From: an uncultured Erysipelotrichaceae bacterium
Lineage (GTDB): Bacteria > Bacillota_I > Bacilli_A > Erysipelotrichales > Erysipelotrichaceae
Length of the DNA: 14,287 nt
NCBI GenBank assembly: GCA_910586285.1
Contig: CAJUGR010000042.1
Span: forward strand, 1-14,287
Direction of reading: 5' to 3'
In this document: piece by piece, positions 7,880 through 13,804 of the stretch
Layout of the letters: each line of letters starts with the position of its first letter
Numbering within the stretch: position 1 is the stretch's first letter
Notes under the pieces: model-generated
What the model saw: only the letters and a program-made list of their open reading frames with translations
The model's database searches: none
Told to the model about the DNA's origin: nothing
Made by a program: the position numbers and the translations under genes

Positions 7880-9005
7880 CTTCTTGTCCATTTCCTGCTT
7901 CTTGTTTCGGTGGATTGGAAGTGTCCGGATTCAGAATTTCTTCCGCACTCTGTTCATCTTTCGGAGAACTGAGTACGTCATCAACCGGTTCTTCCGCTGC
8001 CGCGTTTTTGGTTCGACTTAAATGAATCTGCTTGGTCTTACTTTCTGCATCATCTTTGGGCAGTACATTATAGGCACTGATTTCCAAATCATACATTTTC
8101 ATAATCTCATCGCCGTTCTTTTTATTGGTAAAATACGTAGCGATTGGCAGTTTTTCATTGACCTTATCATAAGCAAGTGCAACAAGTTCTTTCATTTCTT
8201 CCTGGCTCAATTCATCTTTTGTATCGATGTTAATACGCAGGGTTGCGGACTTTAACGTGATTTCAACTTCATCAGCATTATCAAACTTTAAACTGTCTTT
8301 TAAGGCATTTAGATTTTCCTCTGTGATTGCGGGATCCAATGCATCCTTAAAACGATGACCGGTGACCGGTGTTCGTGAATTTTCCCGTGAACCGATAACA
8401 ATATAGAGAAGAATCACGCAGGGAATCGCAATGACAGCGATGGTGGCCCATAATAAATAATTATGTTCCGCCTTTCCATCACCTTTTTTTCCGCTTGGCT
8501 TCTTTGCCCTTTGGTTTTTTAGGTCCTTTAGTTTTTGATTAAAGGCGTTGTTTTTTACTGCACCTTTGGTTGTGGACTGCGCTTTATTTTTTTGTTTTGA
8601 CTGATTGCTTGCGGATGCTTTATTTCCCGTTTTCTTAGCCGTTGATTTTTTATTTGTTTCCGATTTCGGTTTTGATTCTGTTTTTGACTTTGTTTCTGTT
8701 TTCGGTTTTGTCACAGTCTTTGACTTTGATTGTACCTTTGGCTTTGTCTCTGCTTGCGCCTTTGTCTGCGGTTTTTGTTTTTCCTTAACGTCCGCTTTTT
8801 TCATTTCTTTTTCTTTTACTTCATGTTTTGCTTTCGTCTCGGTTTTATTCTGTGATTTTTCCGAAGCGGTATTCGCAAGTGAACTTTTCTGTTTCTTCCG
8901 GGAATCATCGGCCCATTTTTTCATTTCATCCAGATCATTTTTCATATCATCCAGATCGGTTTTCAATGGTTCCTGTTTCTTCTCATCCAGCTTTTCCATA
9001 CTCAT
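7869..9005 (-). CDS. Single-pass membrane protein with long Lys-rich cytoplasmic tail
   Basis: This 378-residue protein is of unknown family. Residues 1-45 are acidic/heptad-like (DLDDMKNDLDEMKKW), possibly a short coiled coil. Residues 46-180 are low-complexity Lys/Thr/Ser/Glu with repeated KTETKSK-type units. One transmembrane helix spans about 184-204 and is preceded by many Lys, so the tail is inside. A folded outer domain of about 110 residues (EVEITLKSATLRINI, then a helix with SQEEMKELVALAYDKVNEKL) follows, and the C-terminus is acidic and disordered. It could bind nucleic acid or acidic polymers at the membrane through the tail (inference). AGGAG lies 3 bases before the ATG at 9005 and 9 bases before a second ATG at 8999, so the latter may be the true start. 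It is cotranscribed with rlmCD. Confidence 0.85.
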   Translation of the reverse strand: MSMEKLDEKKQEPLKTDLDDMKNDLDEMKKWADDSRKKQKSSLANTASEKSQNKTETKAKHEVKEKEMKKADVKEKQKPQTKAQAETKPKVQSKSKTVTKPKTETKSKTESKPKSETNKKSTAKKTGNKASASNQSKQKNKAQSTTKGAVKNNAFNQKLKDLKNQRAKKPSGKKGDGKAEHNYLLWATIAVIAIPCVILLYIVIGSRENSRTPVTGHRFKDALDPAITEENLNALKDSLKFDNADEVEITLKSATLRINIDTKDELSQEEMKELVALAYDKVNEKLPIATYFTNKKNGDEIMKMYDLEISAYNVLPKDDAESKTKQIHLSRTKNAAAEEPVDDVLSSPKDEQSAEEILNPDTSNPPKQEAGNGQEEGE

Positions 9006-9029
9006 CCACTCCTAACAATCTTTATCTTT

Positions 9030-9058
9030 ATTTTACTAAATTATTGCCCGTTTGACTA
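9030..9058 (-). promoter_or_regulatory. Promoter of the membrane protein-rlmCD unit
   Basis: On the minus strand TAGTCA (9058-9053) and TAAAAT (9035-9030) are 17 bases apart. It would drive the Lys-rich membrane protein gene and rlmCD. No clear terminator separates this unit from the S-component gene upstream, so read-through is also possible. Confidence 0.55.
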
Positions 9059-9102
9059 TAACTTTATGTGCTTTTATCGTTAAATCCTTTGAAAAAGAGC
9101 GA

Positions 9103-9729
9103 TTAATGAGCCTGGACGCGTTCGGTATTTTTTAAAATCGGCTTTAATGCTTTATAAACCATCCATGTGACAATACATCCGATGACTGCCTCGGCAATTC
9201 CGTTGGTAAATACGACACCCAATAAAACCGATATTAATGTATGATAGGGAATGCTTAATGCACTTGCATATTCATGACCGAAAAATACGGTGATAAGACC
9301 TAAAACCAATACCGTATTGGTCAGGGCACCGCTGAGCGCTCCTGCGATTACTGAAATGGATTCAGAATGAGAATGCTTTTTGCCGAAGGTATAAACACTC
9401 GCGGCACAATAGCCGATGAGCACACGGGGTACTAAGGCAATGATGATACTGGCAAAGTTGCCGCTTACATTACCGACCGTGATAAACGGCGAGAAACAAA
9501 AGGATGTAATTCCCGGTGTAAAAGTGGCGCTCCATATACTGCATAATCCGAATATCAATCCTAAAGCACATCCGTATTTACGACCCATGGTAATGGCGAT
9601 AATGATGACCGGTATGTGCATCAAGGTTGCCGACAGCGGGCCGATTCGCAAAAATCCCAATGGCGTGAACAAAAGAATCAGTTCGATTGCCAGAAAAAAA
9701 GCAAATAGTGTCAAGTTTTTTGTTTTCAT
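9103..9729 (-). CDS. ECF transporter substrate-binding (S) component
   Basis: This 208-residue integral membrane protein has about six hydrophobic segments and the pattern of an energy-coupling-factor S component: a short cytoplasmic N-terminus, then a helix ending in FTPLGFLRIGPLSATLMHIP, where the G-P-x-x-A-T-x-M-H-I-P segment is characteristic of the family, followed by ITMGRKYGCALGLIFGL. S components capture a vitamin or cofactor precursor and share EcfA/EcfA'/EcfT encoded elsewhere. The closest resemblance by eye is to the pantothenate-type (PanT, COG4684) branch, but the substrate is not fixed. AGGAGG stands 4 bases before the ATG at 9729. The leader of about 120 bases contains palindromes, suggesting regulation. 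Confidence 0.85.
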   Translation of the reverse strand: MKTKNLTLFAFFLAIELILLFTPLGFLRIGPLSATLMHIPVIIIAITMGRKYGCALGLIFGLCSIWSATFTPGITSFCFSPFITVGNVSGNFASIIIALVPRVLIGYCAASVYTFGKKHSHSESISVIAGALSGALTNTVLVLGLITVFFGHEYASALSIPYHTLISVLLGVVFTNGIAEAVIGCIVTWMVYKALKPILKNTERVQAH

Positions 9730-9799
9730 TTTTCCTCCTACTTTCGCTCATAACGATGCGATGTATCCTTGAGTGATTATAAAATGCTGCAAACGACCA

Positions 9800-9843
9800 T
9801 TGATTTGTGTCACAGAGATCACAATCAAATCTGTTATACAGAT
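9800..9843. promoter_or_regulatory. Two further inverted repeats in the S-component leader
   Basis: ATCTGT (9829-9834) and ACAGAT (9838-9843) form a 6-bp palindrome with a 3-base centre, directly next to the operator-like site. TTGATTTGTG (9800-9809) and CACAATCAA (9820-9828) form a second arm pair with one bulge. Both lie in the transcribed leader, so they may be protein sites or RNA hairpins. They match no riboswitch class I can name. Confidence 0.45.
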
Positions 9844-9865
9844 CTTATAATATGCTCATTATAAG
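9844..9865. promoter_or_regulatory. Palindromic operator-like site over the -10 box
   Basis: CTTATAAT (9844-9851) and ATTATAAG (9858-9865) form a perfect 8-bp inverted repeat with a 6-base spacer over the -10 box and start site of the S-component promoter. This is the position expected for a repressor operator. I do not recognise the regulator. Confidence 0.55.
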
Positions 9866-9886
9866 CACATTTGCGAAAGAATGCAA
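9858..9886 (-). promoter_or_regulatory. Promoter of the ECF S-component gene
   Basis: On the minus strand TTGCAT (9886-9881) and a perfect TATAAT (9863-9858) are separated by 17 bases. The -10 box is part of the palindrome at 9844-9865. The transcript would start near 9851. Confidence 0.75.
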
Positions 9887-10083
9887 GTAGTCCGGCATAA
9901 TGTATGCTAAATGATCATAAAAAAAAACAAAAAATCAGAACAGGAACAGAGTCATCAGTGATTTTTCTGGTTATGTTGTCAAATATTAAAATTATTCAAA
10001 TTTATTTAAGCGTTTGTTTAAAAAACATCTTATTCTTATTATAAAAATGAAGAGATTTATAAAACTTAATTTTACCGTAATAC
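9887..10083. other. AT-rich intergenic stretch
   Basis: This is the space between the divergent S-component gene and first XRE gene. Apart from an AAAAATCA/TGATTTTT inverted repeat (9930-9937 with 9959-9966), which could be an old terminator, I see no gene or structured element. Confidence 0.6.
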
Positions 10084-10158
10084 ACTTAATATATTGTATA
10101 TTAAAAAGCTTAAGTAAATAGATTATACTTTGATGGTAAGATTGAGGGCATACTTATG
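10084..10158 (+). promoter_or_regulatory. Conserved promoter/leader block of XRE regulator 1
   Basis: TTAAAA (10101-10106) and TATACT (10124-10129), 17 bases apart, form the promoter. The block from CTTAA at 10084 to the start codon aligns almost without gaps with 13805-13877 upstream of the second regulator: same ATATTAAAAAG, TTATACTTTGA and ATTGAGG segments at the same spacings, apart from one base. A likely autoregulatory control region. Confidence 0.7.
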
Positions 10159-10512
10159 AAAAATGACTATTGTAAGATTAATAAATTAAAAATGGGACAG
10201 TGTATTAAAGAAGCACGAACGAAAATGGATTTGACGCAAGAAGAATTGGGTAATATGCTTGGTATTTCCATGGTAGCGATCAGCCGCTATGAAAACGGTT
10301 GGGCAAGCCCGTGCTTGAAAACATTGATCGGTATCGCTGAGATTACTCAAACACCAATAGAACGATTTTTTGATATTCCGGCAAATAAGAAGAAATTAGA
10401 TGAATACAATGATGCGTTATACAAGATTAATGATCTGTGCATGGGCTTTCCGTTAAAAGATTTGAAGCTGATTATCCGCCTTTTACAGCGGATGGGCGAT
10501 GTAAATGAGTAA
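10156..10512 (+). CDS. XRE-family HTH transcriptional regulator 1
   Basis: This 118-residue protein has an N-terminal Cro/CI-type helix-turn-helix: MGQCIKEARTKMDLTQEELG, then VAISRYENG as the recognition helix (about residues 13-70). A conserved C-terminal tail follows (IERFFDIP, DEYNDALYKINDLC). It lacks a LexA-type protease or metal-binding domain. GAGGG stands 7 bases before the ATG at 10156. It is about half identical to the regulator at 13875 by hand alignment and shares its promoter block, so the two come from one duplication or from related mobile elements. It is followed by its own terminator. Probable target: its own promoter and that of its paralogue (inference). Confidence 0.88.
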   Translation: MKNDYCKINKLKMGQCIKEARTKMDLTQEELGNMLGISMVAISRYENGWASPCLKTLIGIAEITQTPIERFFDIPANKKKLDEYNDALYKINDLCMGFPLKDLKLIIRLLQRMGDVNE

Positions 10513-10573
10513 GACGCAGGCTTGATTCTATAACTGTTTTATTAGGAATGCCATATAAATAAGGGAGGTGAAG

Positions 10574-10595
10574 CCGATTATTTATCGGTTTTTTT
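10574..10595 (+). terminator. Terminator of XRE regulator 1
   Basis: CCGAT (10574-10578) pairs with ATCGG (10584-10588), followed by seven T. The left end of the IS200-type element begins almost directly after the T-run. Confidence 0.8.
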
Positions 10596-10605
10596 GTATG
10601 AGAAA

Positions 10606-10626
10606 ACCCCCAGATAGTCTGAGGGT
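10606..10626 (+). repeat. IS left-end hairpin
   Basis: ACCC and CAGA at 10606-10614 can pair with TCTG and GGGT at 10618-10626. It mirrors the right-end hairpin and is the expected TnpA binding site in single-stranded DNA. Confidence 0.65.
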
Positions 10627-10665
10627 ACCGTAGAGCTTTAGCGGTGAGTCTTTAAAAATAAAAAA

Positions 10666-10722
10666 CTCCTTTTGATAGAATAACAATGCGGTCCGACAAC
10701 TGCAAGAAAGAATCAAAAGGAG
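10666..10722 (+). promoter_or_regulatory. Ribosome-site-occluding stem in the tnpA leader
   Basis: CTCCTTTTGAT (10666-10676) is perfectly complementary to ATCAAAAGGAG (10712-10722), which contains the tnpA Shine-Dalgarno sequence. In the mRNA an 11-bp stem would hide the ribosome site. IS200 elements are known to repress transposase translation by such leader stems, so this is likely the same strategy. Confidence 0.7.
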
Positions 10723-10730
10723 GTCAAAAA

Positions 10731-11203
10731 ATGAATAATCACCCATTAGATGACGTATATACTTTATCACACACTACATGGAATTGTGAATATCATATTG
10801 TATTTGCACCGAAGTATAGGAGAAAAATATTTTACGGAGAAAAGAGATTAGAGATAGGAGCAATACAAAGAGAATTGTGCGATTGGAAAGGAGTAAAAAT
10901 AATAACAGCAGAAGCATGCCCGGATCACGTGCATATGCTGGTAGAAATTCCACCTAAAATGTCAGTATTAAGTTTTATGGGATTTTTAAAAGGGAAGAGT
11001 AGCATAATAATATATCAGAAATGGGGGAATATGAAGTATAAATATAGAAATAGATCATTTTGGTGTAGAGGATATTATGTGGATACAGCAGGGAAAATGA
11101 TAAAGTAAAAGAGGCCTAAATAAGAAATCAATTAAAAGAGGATCAAATAAGCGATCAGTTGACACTGGATATAGAAGACCCGTTTACGGGGAGAAAGCAG
11201 TAG
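10731..11203 (+). pseudogene. tnpA: IS200/IS605 TnpA (Y1 HUH transposase), frameshifted
   Basis: The start is ATG 10731 after AAAGGAGG. The open part gives 125 residues with the HUH metal site H66-V-H68 (PDHVHMLVE) and the catalytic-Tyr motif GYYVDT (Tyr115/116). One base is missing in the A-run at 11094-11097, which ends the frame at 11106-11108. Restoring one A gives GKNDKVKEA, then a TAA at 11117-11119 where relatives have Tyr (A-Y-I-R-N-Q), then the rest of the family C-terminus to DIEDPFTGRKQ and TAG at 11201-11203. Intact length would be about 157, normal for the family. Two independent lesions mean the copy is dead. Confidence 0.85.
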
Positions 11204-11257
11204 AAATGCAAGTGTCGGACCGTATTATTGCACCGGTAAGCGCAGCTAGAAATTGAG

Positions 11258-11309
11258 CCCCTTGGGGCGATTACGTAAAAACCACCAGCTAAGCTGATGG
11301 GTATATTAC
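11258..11309 (+). repeat. IS right end (RE1) with hairpins
   Basis: CCCC-TT-GGGG at 11258-11266 is followed by the ACCACCAGCT...GATGGGT hairpin (11281-11302) and a terminal ATTAC. Spacing from the first C of CCCC to the C of TTAC is 52 bases, the same as in the second copy-like site at 12783-12834. Confidence 0.65.
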
Positions 11310-11383
11310 ATTTGTAAAGCACATAACAAGCCCGAAAAAGAAGTTGAAATCTAGAAGTTTTTACGAAATGCAAGCAAGAACTA

Positions 11384-11413
11384 TTGGTTTTTTATAACTT
11401 TTTTTGATATACT
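11384..11413 (+). promoter_or_regulatory. Promoter of the AAA_14/DUF4143 ATPase gene
   Basis: TTGGTT (11384-11389) and TATACT (11408-11413) are 18 bases apart, with an extended TG at 11405-11406. A short leader runs to AAAGGAGG before the ATG at 11435. Confidence 0.7.
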
Positions 11414-11434
11414 AATGGTAAAGGAGGCGATAGC

Positions 11435-12634
11435 ATGATCGTTAGACCCCACTATTTAGATTTACTGAAAACCTACCGTGATGTACCGCTGGTGAAAATC
11501 CTTGCGGGTATTCGCCGCTGTGGTAAATCTACAATTTTAGAGATGTTGCAGGATGATTTGATAAAAAGTGGCGTTCCTGCAGATCACATTATCAGTATGC
11601 GCTATACCTCGGAAGATTTTGACGACGGCATGACCGACAAAGATATGTATAACGTTATCAAGGAAAAAATGACCGGCGACGAGCGTTACTATCTTCTGCT
11701 TGATGAAGTGCAGGAAATCACAGGCTGGGAAAAGGCTGTTAACAGTCTTTTGGAAAACGCCAACACAGACATCTATGTGACCGGCTCCAATTCCAAGATG
11801 ATGTCAAGTGAAATATCCACCTACTTGACGGGACGATATATCTCCATTCCTGTGTTTACGCTGTCCTTTGCCGAGTATATAGAGTTCAAAAAGGCAAGCG
11901 GACGCACGCCGAAAGAACTGCTTACCGAATATATCCGCATGGGCGGTTTTCCTATCGTTGCGCTGAGCAATTTTGACGAGGGCGCAGCGTATCAGATCGT
12001 CGAGGGCATTTATAATTCCGTTATCACCGGCGATATAACGAAACGACACAATATTACTAACTTTGACCTGTTTAACCGTGTTGTAAAGTATATCGTTGAG
12101 AATGTCGGCAAGACCTTTTCGGCTAACGCTATCGTGAAATTCTTAAAAAGCGAGGGGCGCTCCCTCTCGGTGGAATCAGTGTATAACTATCTGGAATGGC
12201 TGGAAAAGGCCTTTGTCATCTATCGCTGTCAGCGATACGACCTGCAAGGCAAATCCGTGTTGAAAACACAGGAGAAATTCTATCTTGCGGACGCTTCTCT
12301 GAAATACTGCATGATGGGCTTTAATCCGAAGTCTGTTGCCGCTATGCTGGAAAACATCGTGTACTTTGAGCTTCGCAGAAAAGGTTATGAGGTGTATATC
12401 GGCAAAAAGGAAGCGAAAGAAATAGACTTTGTGGCGGTACGGCGCGATGAGCGTATTTATGTGCAAGTGTGCCGCAATCTACCGGAGGAATCCGATCGTG
12501 AGATTGCCAATCTGCTTGAAATCAAAGACCACTACCCCAAGTATGTCGTAACGCTTGACGAGCTTGCCGCAGGCAATATCAACGGCGTGAAGATCGTGCA
12601 TTTAGCAGATTTTCTGTTAGCTGAGAATTATTGA
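11435..12634 (+). CDS. AAA_14 / DUF4143 ATPase
   Basis: This 399-residue P-loop ATPase is of the widespread AAA_14 plus DUF4143 architecture, common in gut Bacillota and Bacteroidota and often carried in accessory DNA; cellular role is unknown. Walker A is G25-I-R-R-C-G-K-S-T33, Walker B LLLDE (D90, E91), a sensor-like TGSNS (116-120) and a conserved TGRY (R134). The C-terminal DUF4143 half contains a winged-helix-like region (about 205-265) and a PD-(D/E)XK-like fold: E307, then EIDFV (E329, D331), then QVC (344-346). The usual catalytic Lys is absent, as in many members, so nuclease activity is doubtful. Codon choice (GGC, GCC, ACC, GAC) is more GC-rich than the neighbours, suggesting transfer. 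AAAGGAGG is 7-8 bases before ATG 11435. Confidence 0.92.
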   Translation: MIVRPHYLDLLKTYRDVPLVKILAGIRRCGKSTILEMLQDDLIKSGVPADHIISMRYTSEDFDDGMTDKDMYNVIKEKMTGDERYYLLLDEVQEITGWEKAVNSLLENANTDIYVTGSNSKMMSSEISTYLTGRYISIPVFTLSFAEYIEFKKASGRTPKELLTEYIRMGGFPIVALSNFDEGAAYQIVEGIYNSVITGDITKRHNITNFDLFNRVVKYIVENVGKTFSANAIVKFLKSEGRSLSVESVYNYLEWLEKAFVIYRCQRYDLQGKSVLKTQEKFYLADASLKYCMMGFNPKSVAAMLENIVYFELRRKGYEVYIGKKEAKEIDFVAVRRDERIYVQVCRNLPEESDREIANLLEIKDHYPKYVVTLDELAAGNINGVKIVHLADFLLAENY

Positions 12635-12648
12635 AATGAAGAAAGGAA

Positions 12649-12789
12649 GTGACAAATAGGGCAGAAGGAAAATATCAGTTTGAACGATTAACACCGATTG
12701 ACAATATGGATTTGGATGTTTACGAAGAAGCAATAGGTTATGTATTCGATAACTCCGATGTAAAGAATGTCGCCATTTCTTCCCCCTAG
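12649..12789 (+). pseudogene. N-terminal fragment of a YobI-family-like P-loop NTPase
   Basis: An open frame from GTG 12649 to TAG 12787-12789 encodes 46 residues. It reads KYQFERLTPIDNMDLDVY, then EEAIGYVFDN, then VKNVAIS. From memory this matches the N-terminus of the large YobI-type NTPases (F-x-x-L-T-P-x-D-x-V-D-x-x-x-Y-x-E-A), which continue with G-x-Y-G-S-G-K-S-S. Here the sequence is cut exactly before the P-loop Gly and runs into the IS-right-end-like segment. The fragment lies 14 bases after the ATPase stop, so the two genes were probably an operon. Confidence 0.6.
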
Positions 12790-12834
12790 TGGCCGCATGA
12801 TAAAAGCCACCGGTCTCTGCCGGTGGTTGTTTAC
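12783..12834 (+). repeat. Second IS200/IS605-type right-end-like segment (RE2)
   Basis: It has CCCC-TA-GTGGC, then AAAAGCCACC, a CCACCGG/CCGGTGG hairpin (12807-12813 with 12820-12826) and a terminal TTTAC. The order of blocks and the 52-base length equal those of the right end at 11258-11309. It is probably a remnant of another family member; it could also work as a terminator. Confidence 0.5.
12805..12832. terminator. GC-rich hairpin, likely terminator of the ATPase unit
   Basis: The 7-bp stem CCACCGG/CCGGTGG with a 6-base loop is followed by TTGTTT on the plus strand and by CTTTTAT on the minus strand. It would end transcription from the ATPase promoter. Confidence 0.6.
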
Positions 12835-13049
12835 TCATAATAATTTTTTCGATTTAAAGATAAACCTTGCTTTTAATTTTAATGGTGGCTAGTGATTATA
12901 AAAAGCCCTATAAATATTGACACCACTAAAGATGTCTTTGCTTCTTAGCGCAATTTTAATGTAATTAAAAAAATTAGGTTTACGTTTTCAATATATCAAA
13001 TGACAACTTTGTTCATGTAACAACACTATAATTAAAAGCAACTAAAGAT
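12835..13049. other. AT-rich intergenic stretch
   Basis: No ORF with a ribosome site, repeat or promoter pair stands out. Base composition drops sharply compared with the ATPase gene. Confidence 0.6.
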
Positions 13050-13076
13050 AAAAAAGACAGACTATTACAGTCTGCC
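13050..13076 (-). terminator. Intrinsic terminator of the candidate RNA unit
   Basis: On the minus strand CAGACT (13074-13069), loop GTAAT and AGTCTG (13063-13058) are followed after a C by six T (13055-13050). It is a textbook terminator with no annotated gene ahead of it, which points to a transcript in 13077-13390. Confidence 0.8.
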
Positions 13077-13091
13077 TTATTACTGTTAACA

Positions 13092-13226
13092 TCATAAGTA
13101 ACTATCACTCTTTTTAATGTCATTTTCAAACGGAGCTTTGACGGATTCTTCTATATAACTTGCCGGTTCAAACGCGTTATCCCTATTTGAGTCCCGGTGC
13201 TTTATTGTCTTTGACGACACTTTCAT
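13092..13226 (-). CDS. Possible 44-residue ORF inside the candidate RNA unit
   Basis: ATG 13226 to TGA 13092-13094 encodes a polar peptide starting MKVSSKTIKHRD and ending NDIKKSDSYL. The only ribosome site is a poor AAGAAAAAG. It ends about 16 bases before the terminator stem, which is the main argument for it. I do not recognise it; it may simply be part of the RNA. Confidence 0.2.
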   Translation of the reverse strand: MKVSSKTIKHRDSNRDNAFEPASYIEESVKAPFENDIKKSDSYL

Positions 13227-13387
13227 CTTTTTCTTGTGGTTGATCTTCCAAAGCAGAGATGGTTCGTCTCTTGTTCACCCAACTTCTTGTTTTCAAAGCT
13301 TTCGCTTTTTACTGCCACAAGGCACTCATCACGCATTCAGTGTCGTCAATTTCGTTGATGCGAGCGTGTATCTTCCTTGATAACACT

Positions 13388-13416
13388 ATTTTAACACATT
13401 TTTCCTATTATGTATA
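13388..13416 (-). promoter_or_regulatory. Promoter of the candidate RNA
   Basis: On the minus strand TATACA (13416-13411) and TAAAAT (13393-13388) are 17 bases apart. Transcription would start near 13381. Confidence 0.5.
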
Positions 13417-13687
13417 ATAAAATTTGATTATATGGCAATAGAATTTCACAATGGATATATTTTGTTCTTGTTATTGCCTCGCACTTCTATATCATCATAC
13501 AAATAATCAATTTCCATAGGCAATTACATGAAATGATGACTCTTAGTTATTGAATTAAAGTCATAAGTGAAAAGATTCTGTCACATACTCTTATCAGATT
13601 GGCGATTGTTATTGATTTACTGTGATGCTTATTTTCTAATGCTTTAGTGGATGGAAGGAAGATAATGTATTGACTCAAGGCTTCATG
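13417..13687. other. AT-rich intergenic stretch with one long hairpin
   Basis: GGCAATA (13434-13440) pairs with TATTGCC (13472-13478), with ACAA/TTGT nested inside (13448-13451 with 13462-13465). No ORF with a ribosome site is seen in the rest. Confidence 0.5.
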
Positions 13688-13720
13688 AAAAAGCTTAATT
13701 ATCAATTTGGAAGCTTTTTT
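13688..13720. terminator. Orphan bidirectional terminator
   Basis: AAAAAGCTTAATT and AATT...AAGCTTTTTT form a stem with an internal 3-base bulge (13688-13700 with 13704-13720). A- and T-runs flank it. No gene ending here is recognisable, so it probably belonged to a lost gene. Confidence 0.65.
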
Positions 13721-13804
13721 ATCGTAACATTAAAAAAATCGCAAGTGTTAAATATTACCTAGTTATGGGATAAAAGACAAATGATTTAACTTATACGAAA
13801 GTAA

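Larger units (their letters stand above)
10597..11309 (+). mobile_element. IS200/IS605-family element with broken tnpA
   Basis: The element has a subterminal left hairpin ACCCCCAGATAG... (10606-10626), a Y1 transposase pseudogene and a right hairpin (11281-11302) of matching design (ACC-x-CCAG...CTG-A-x-GGGT), ending near TTAC at 11306-11309. There are no terminal inverted repeats or target duplications, as expected for single-strand HUH transposition. No tnpB is present. The exact left boundary is uncertain by several bases. With tnpA inactive, it could move only by help in trans. Confidence 0.75.
13050..13381 (-). ncRNA. Candidate structured noncoding RNA
   Basis: A minus-strand unit has a promoter at 13416-13388 and a terminator at 13076-13050. 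It is a GC-richer island in very AT-rich DNA. The predicted RNA of about 330 bases opens with GTGTTATC/GATACAC (bulged hairpin), then CGCAT...ATGCG, TGCC-ttgt-GGCA (13324-13313), an AAAGC-GAAA-GCTTT hairpin with a GNRA loop (13308-13295) and AGAGA...TCTCT (13271-13255). A two-part stem CCGG/TCAAA...TTTGA/CCGG follows (13197-13163), then TCAAA-gctccg-TTTGA. No long ORF is present. It matches no class I recognise (not tmRNA, RNase P, SRP or 6S by their conserved motifs). The alternative is a decayed coding remnant: a 44-codon ORF (ATG 13226 to 13092) and an open frame with one stop overlap it. Confidence 0.4.

Noticed and set aside
8605..9015. 136-codon plus-strand frame rich in Phe/Ser/Val
   Set aside because: It is the antisense shadow of the Lys-rich tail of the minus-strand membrane protein and has no ribosome site.
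9806..9823. CRP-like site TGTG...TCACA before the S-component gene
   Set aside because: The spacing between half-sites does not fit the CRP consensus and the site lies downstream of the promoter.
10568..10632. Small frame (GTG start, ending SLRVP) over the IS left end with a GGGAGGTGA sequence
   Set aside because: It is made of the XRE terminator and the IS hairpin; coding is unlikely.
11155..11373. 72-codon minus-strand frame across the IS right end
   Set aside because: Covers hairpin sequence and the tnpA remnant; no ribosome site or family resemblance.
12617..12838. 73-codon minus-strand frame starting MSKQPPAETGG
   Set aside because: Its N-terminus is just the hairpin at 12805-12832 read in reverse, and it opposes the NTPase fragment.
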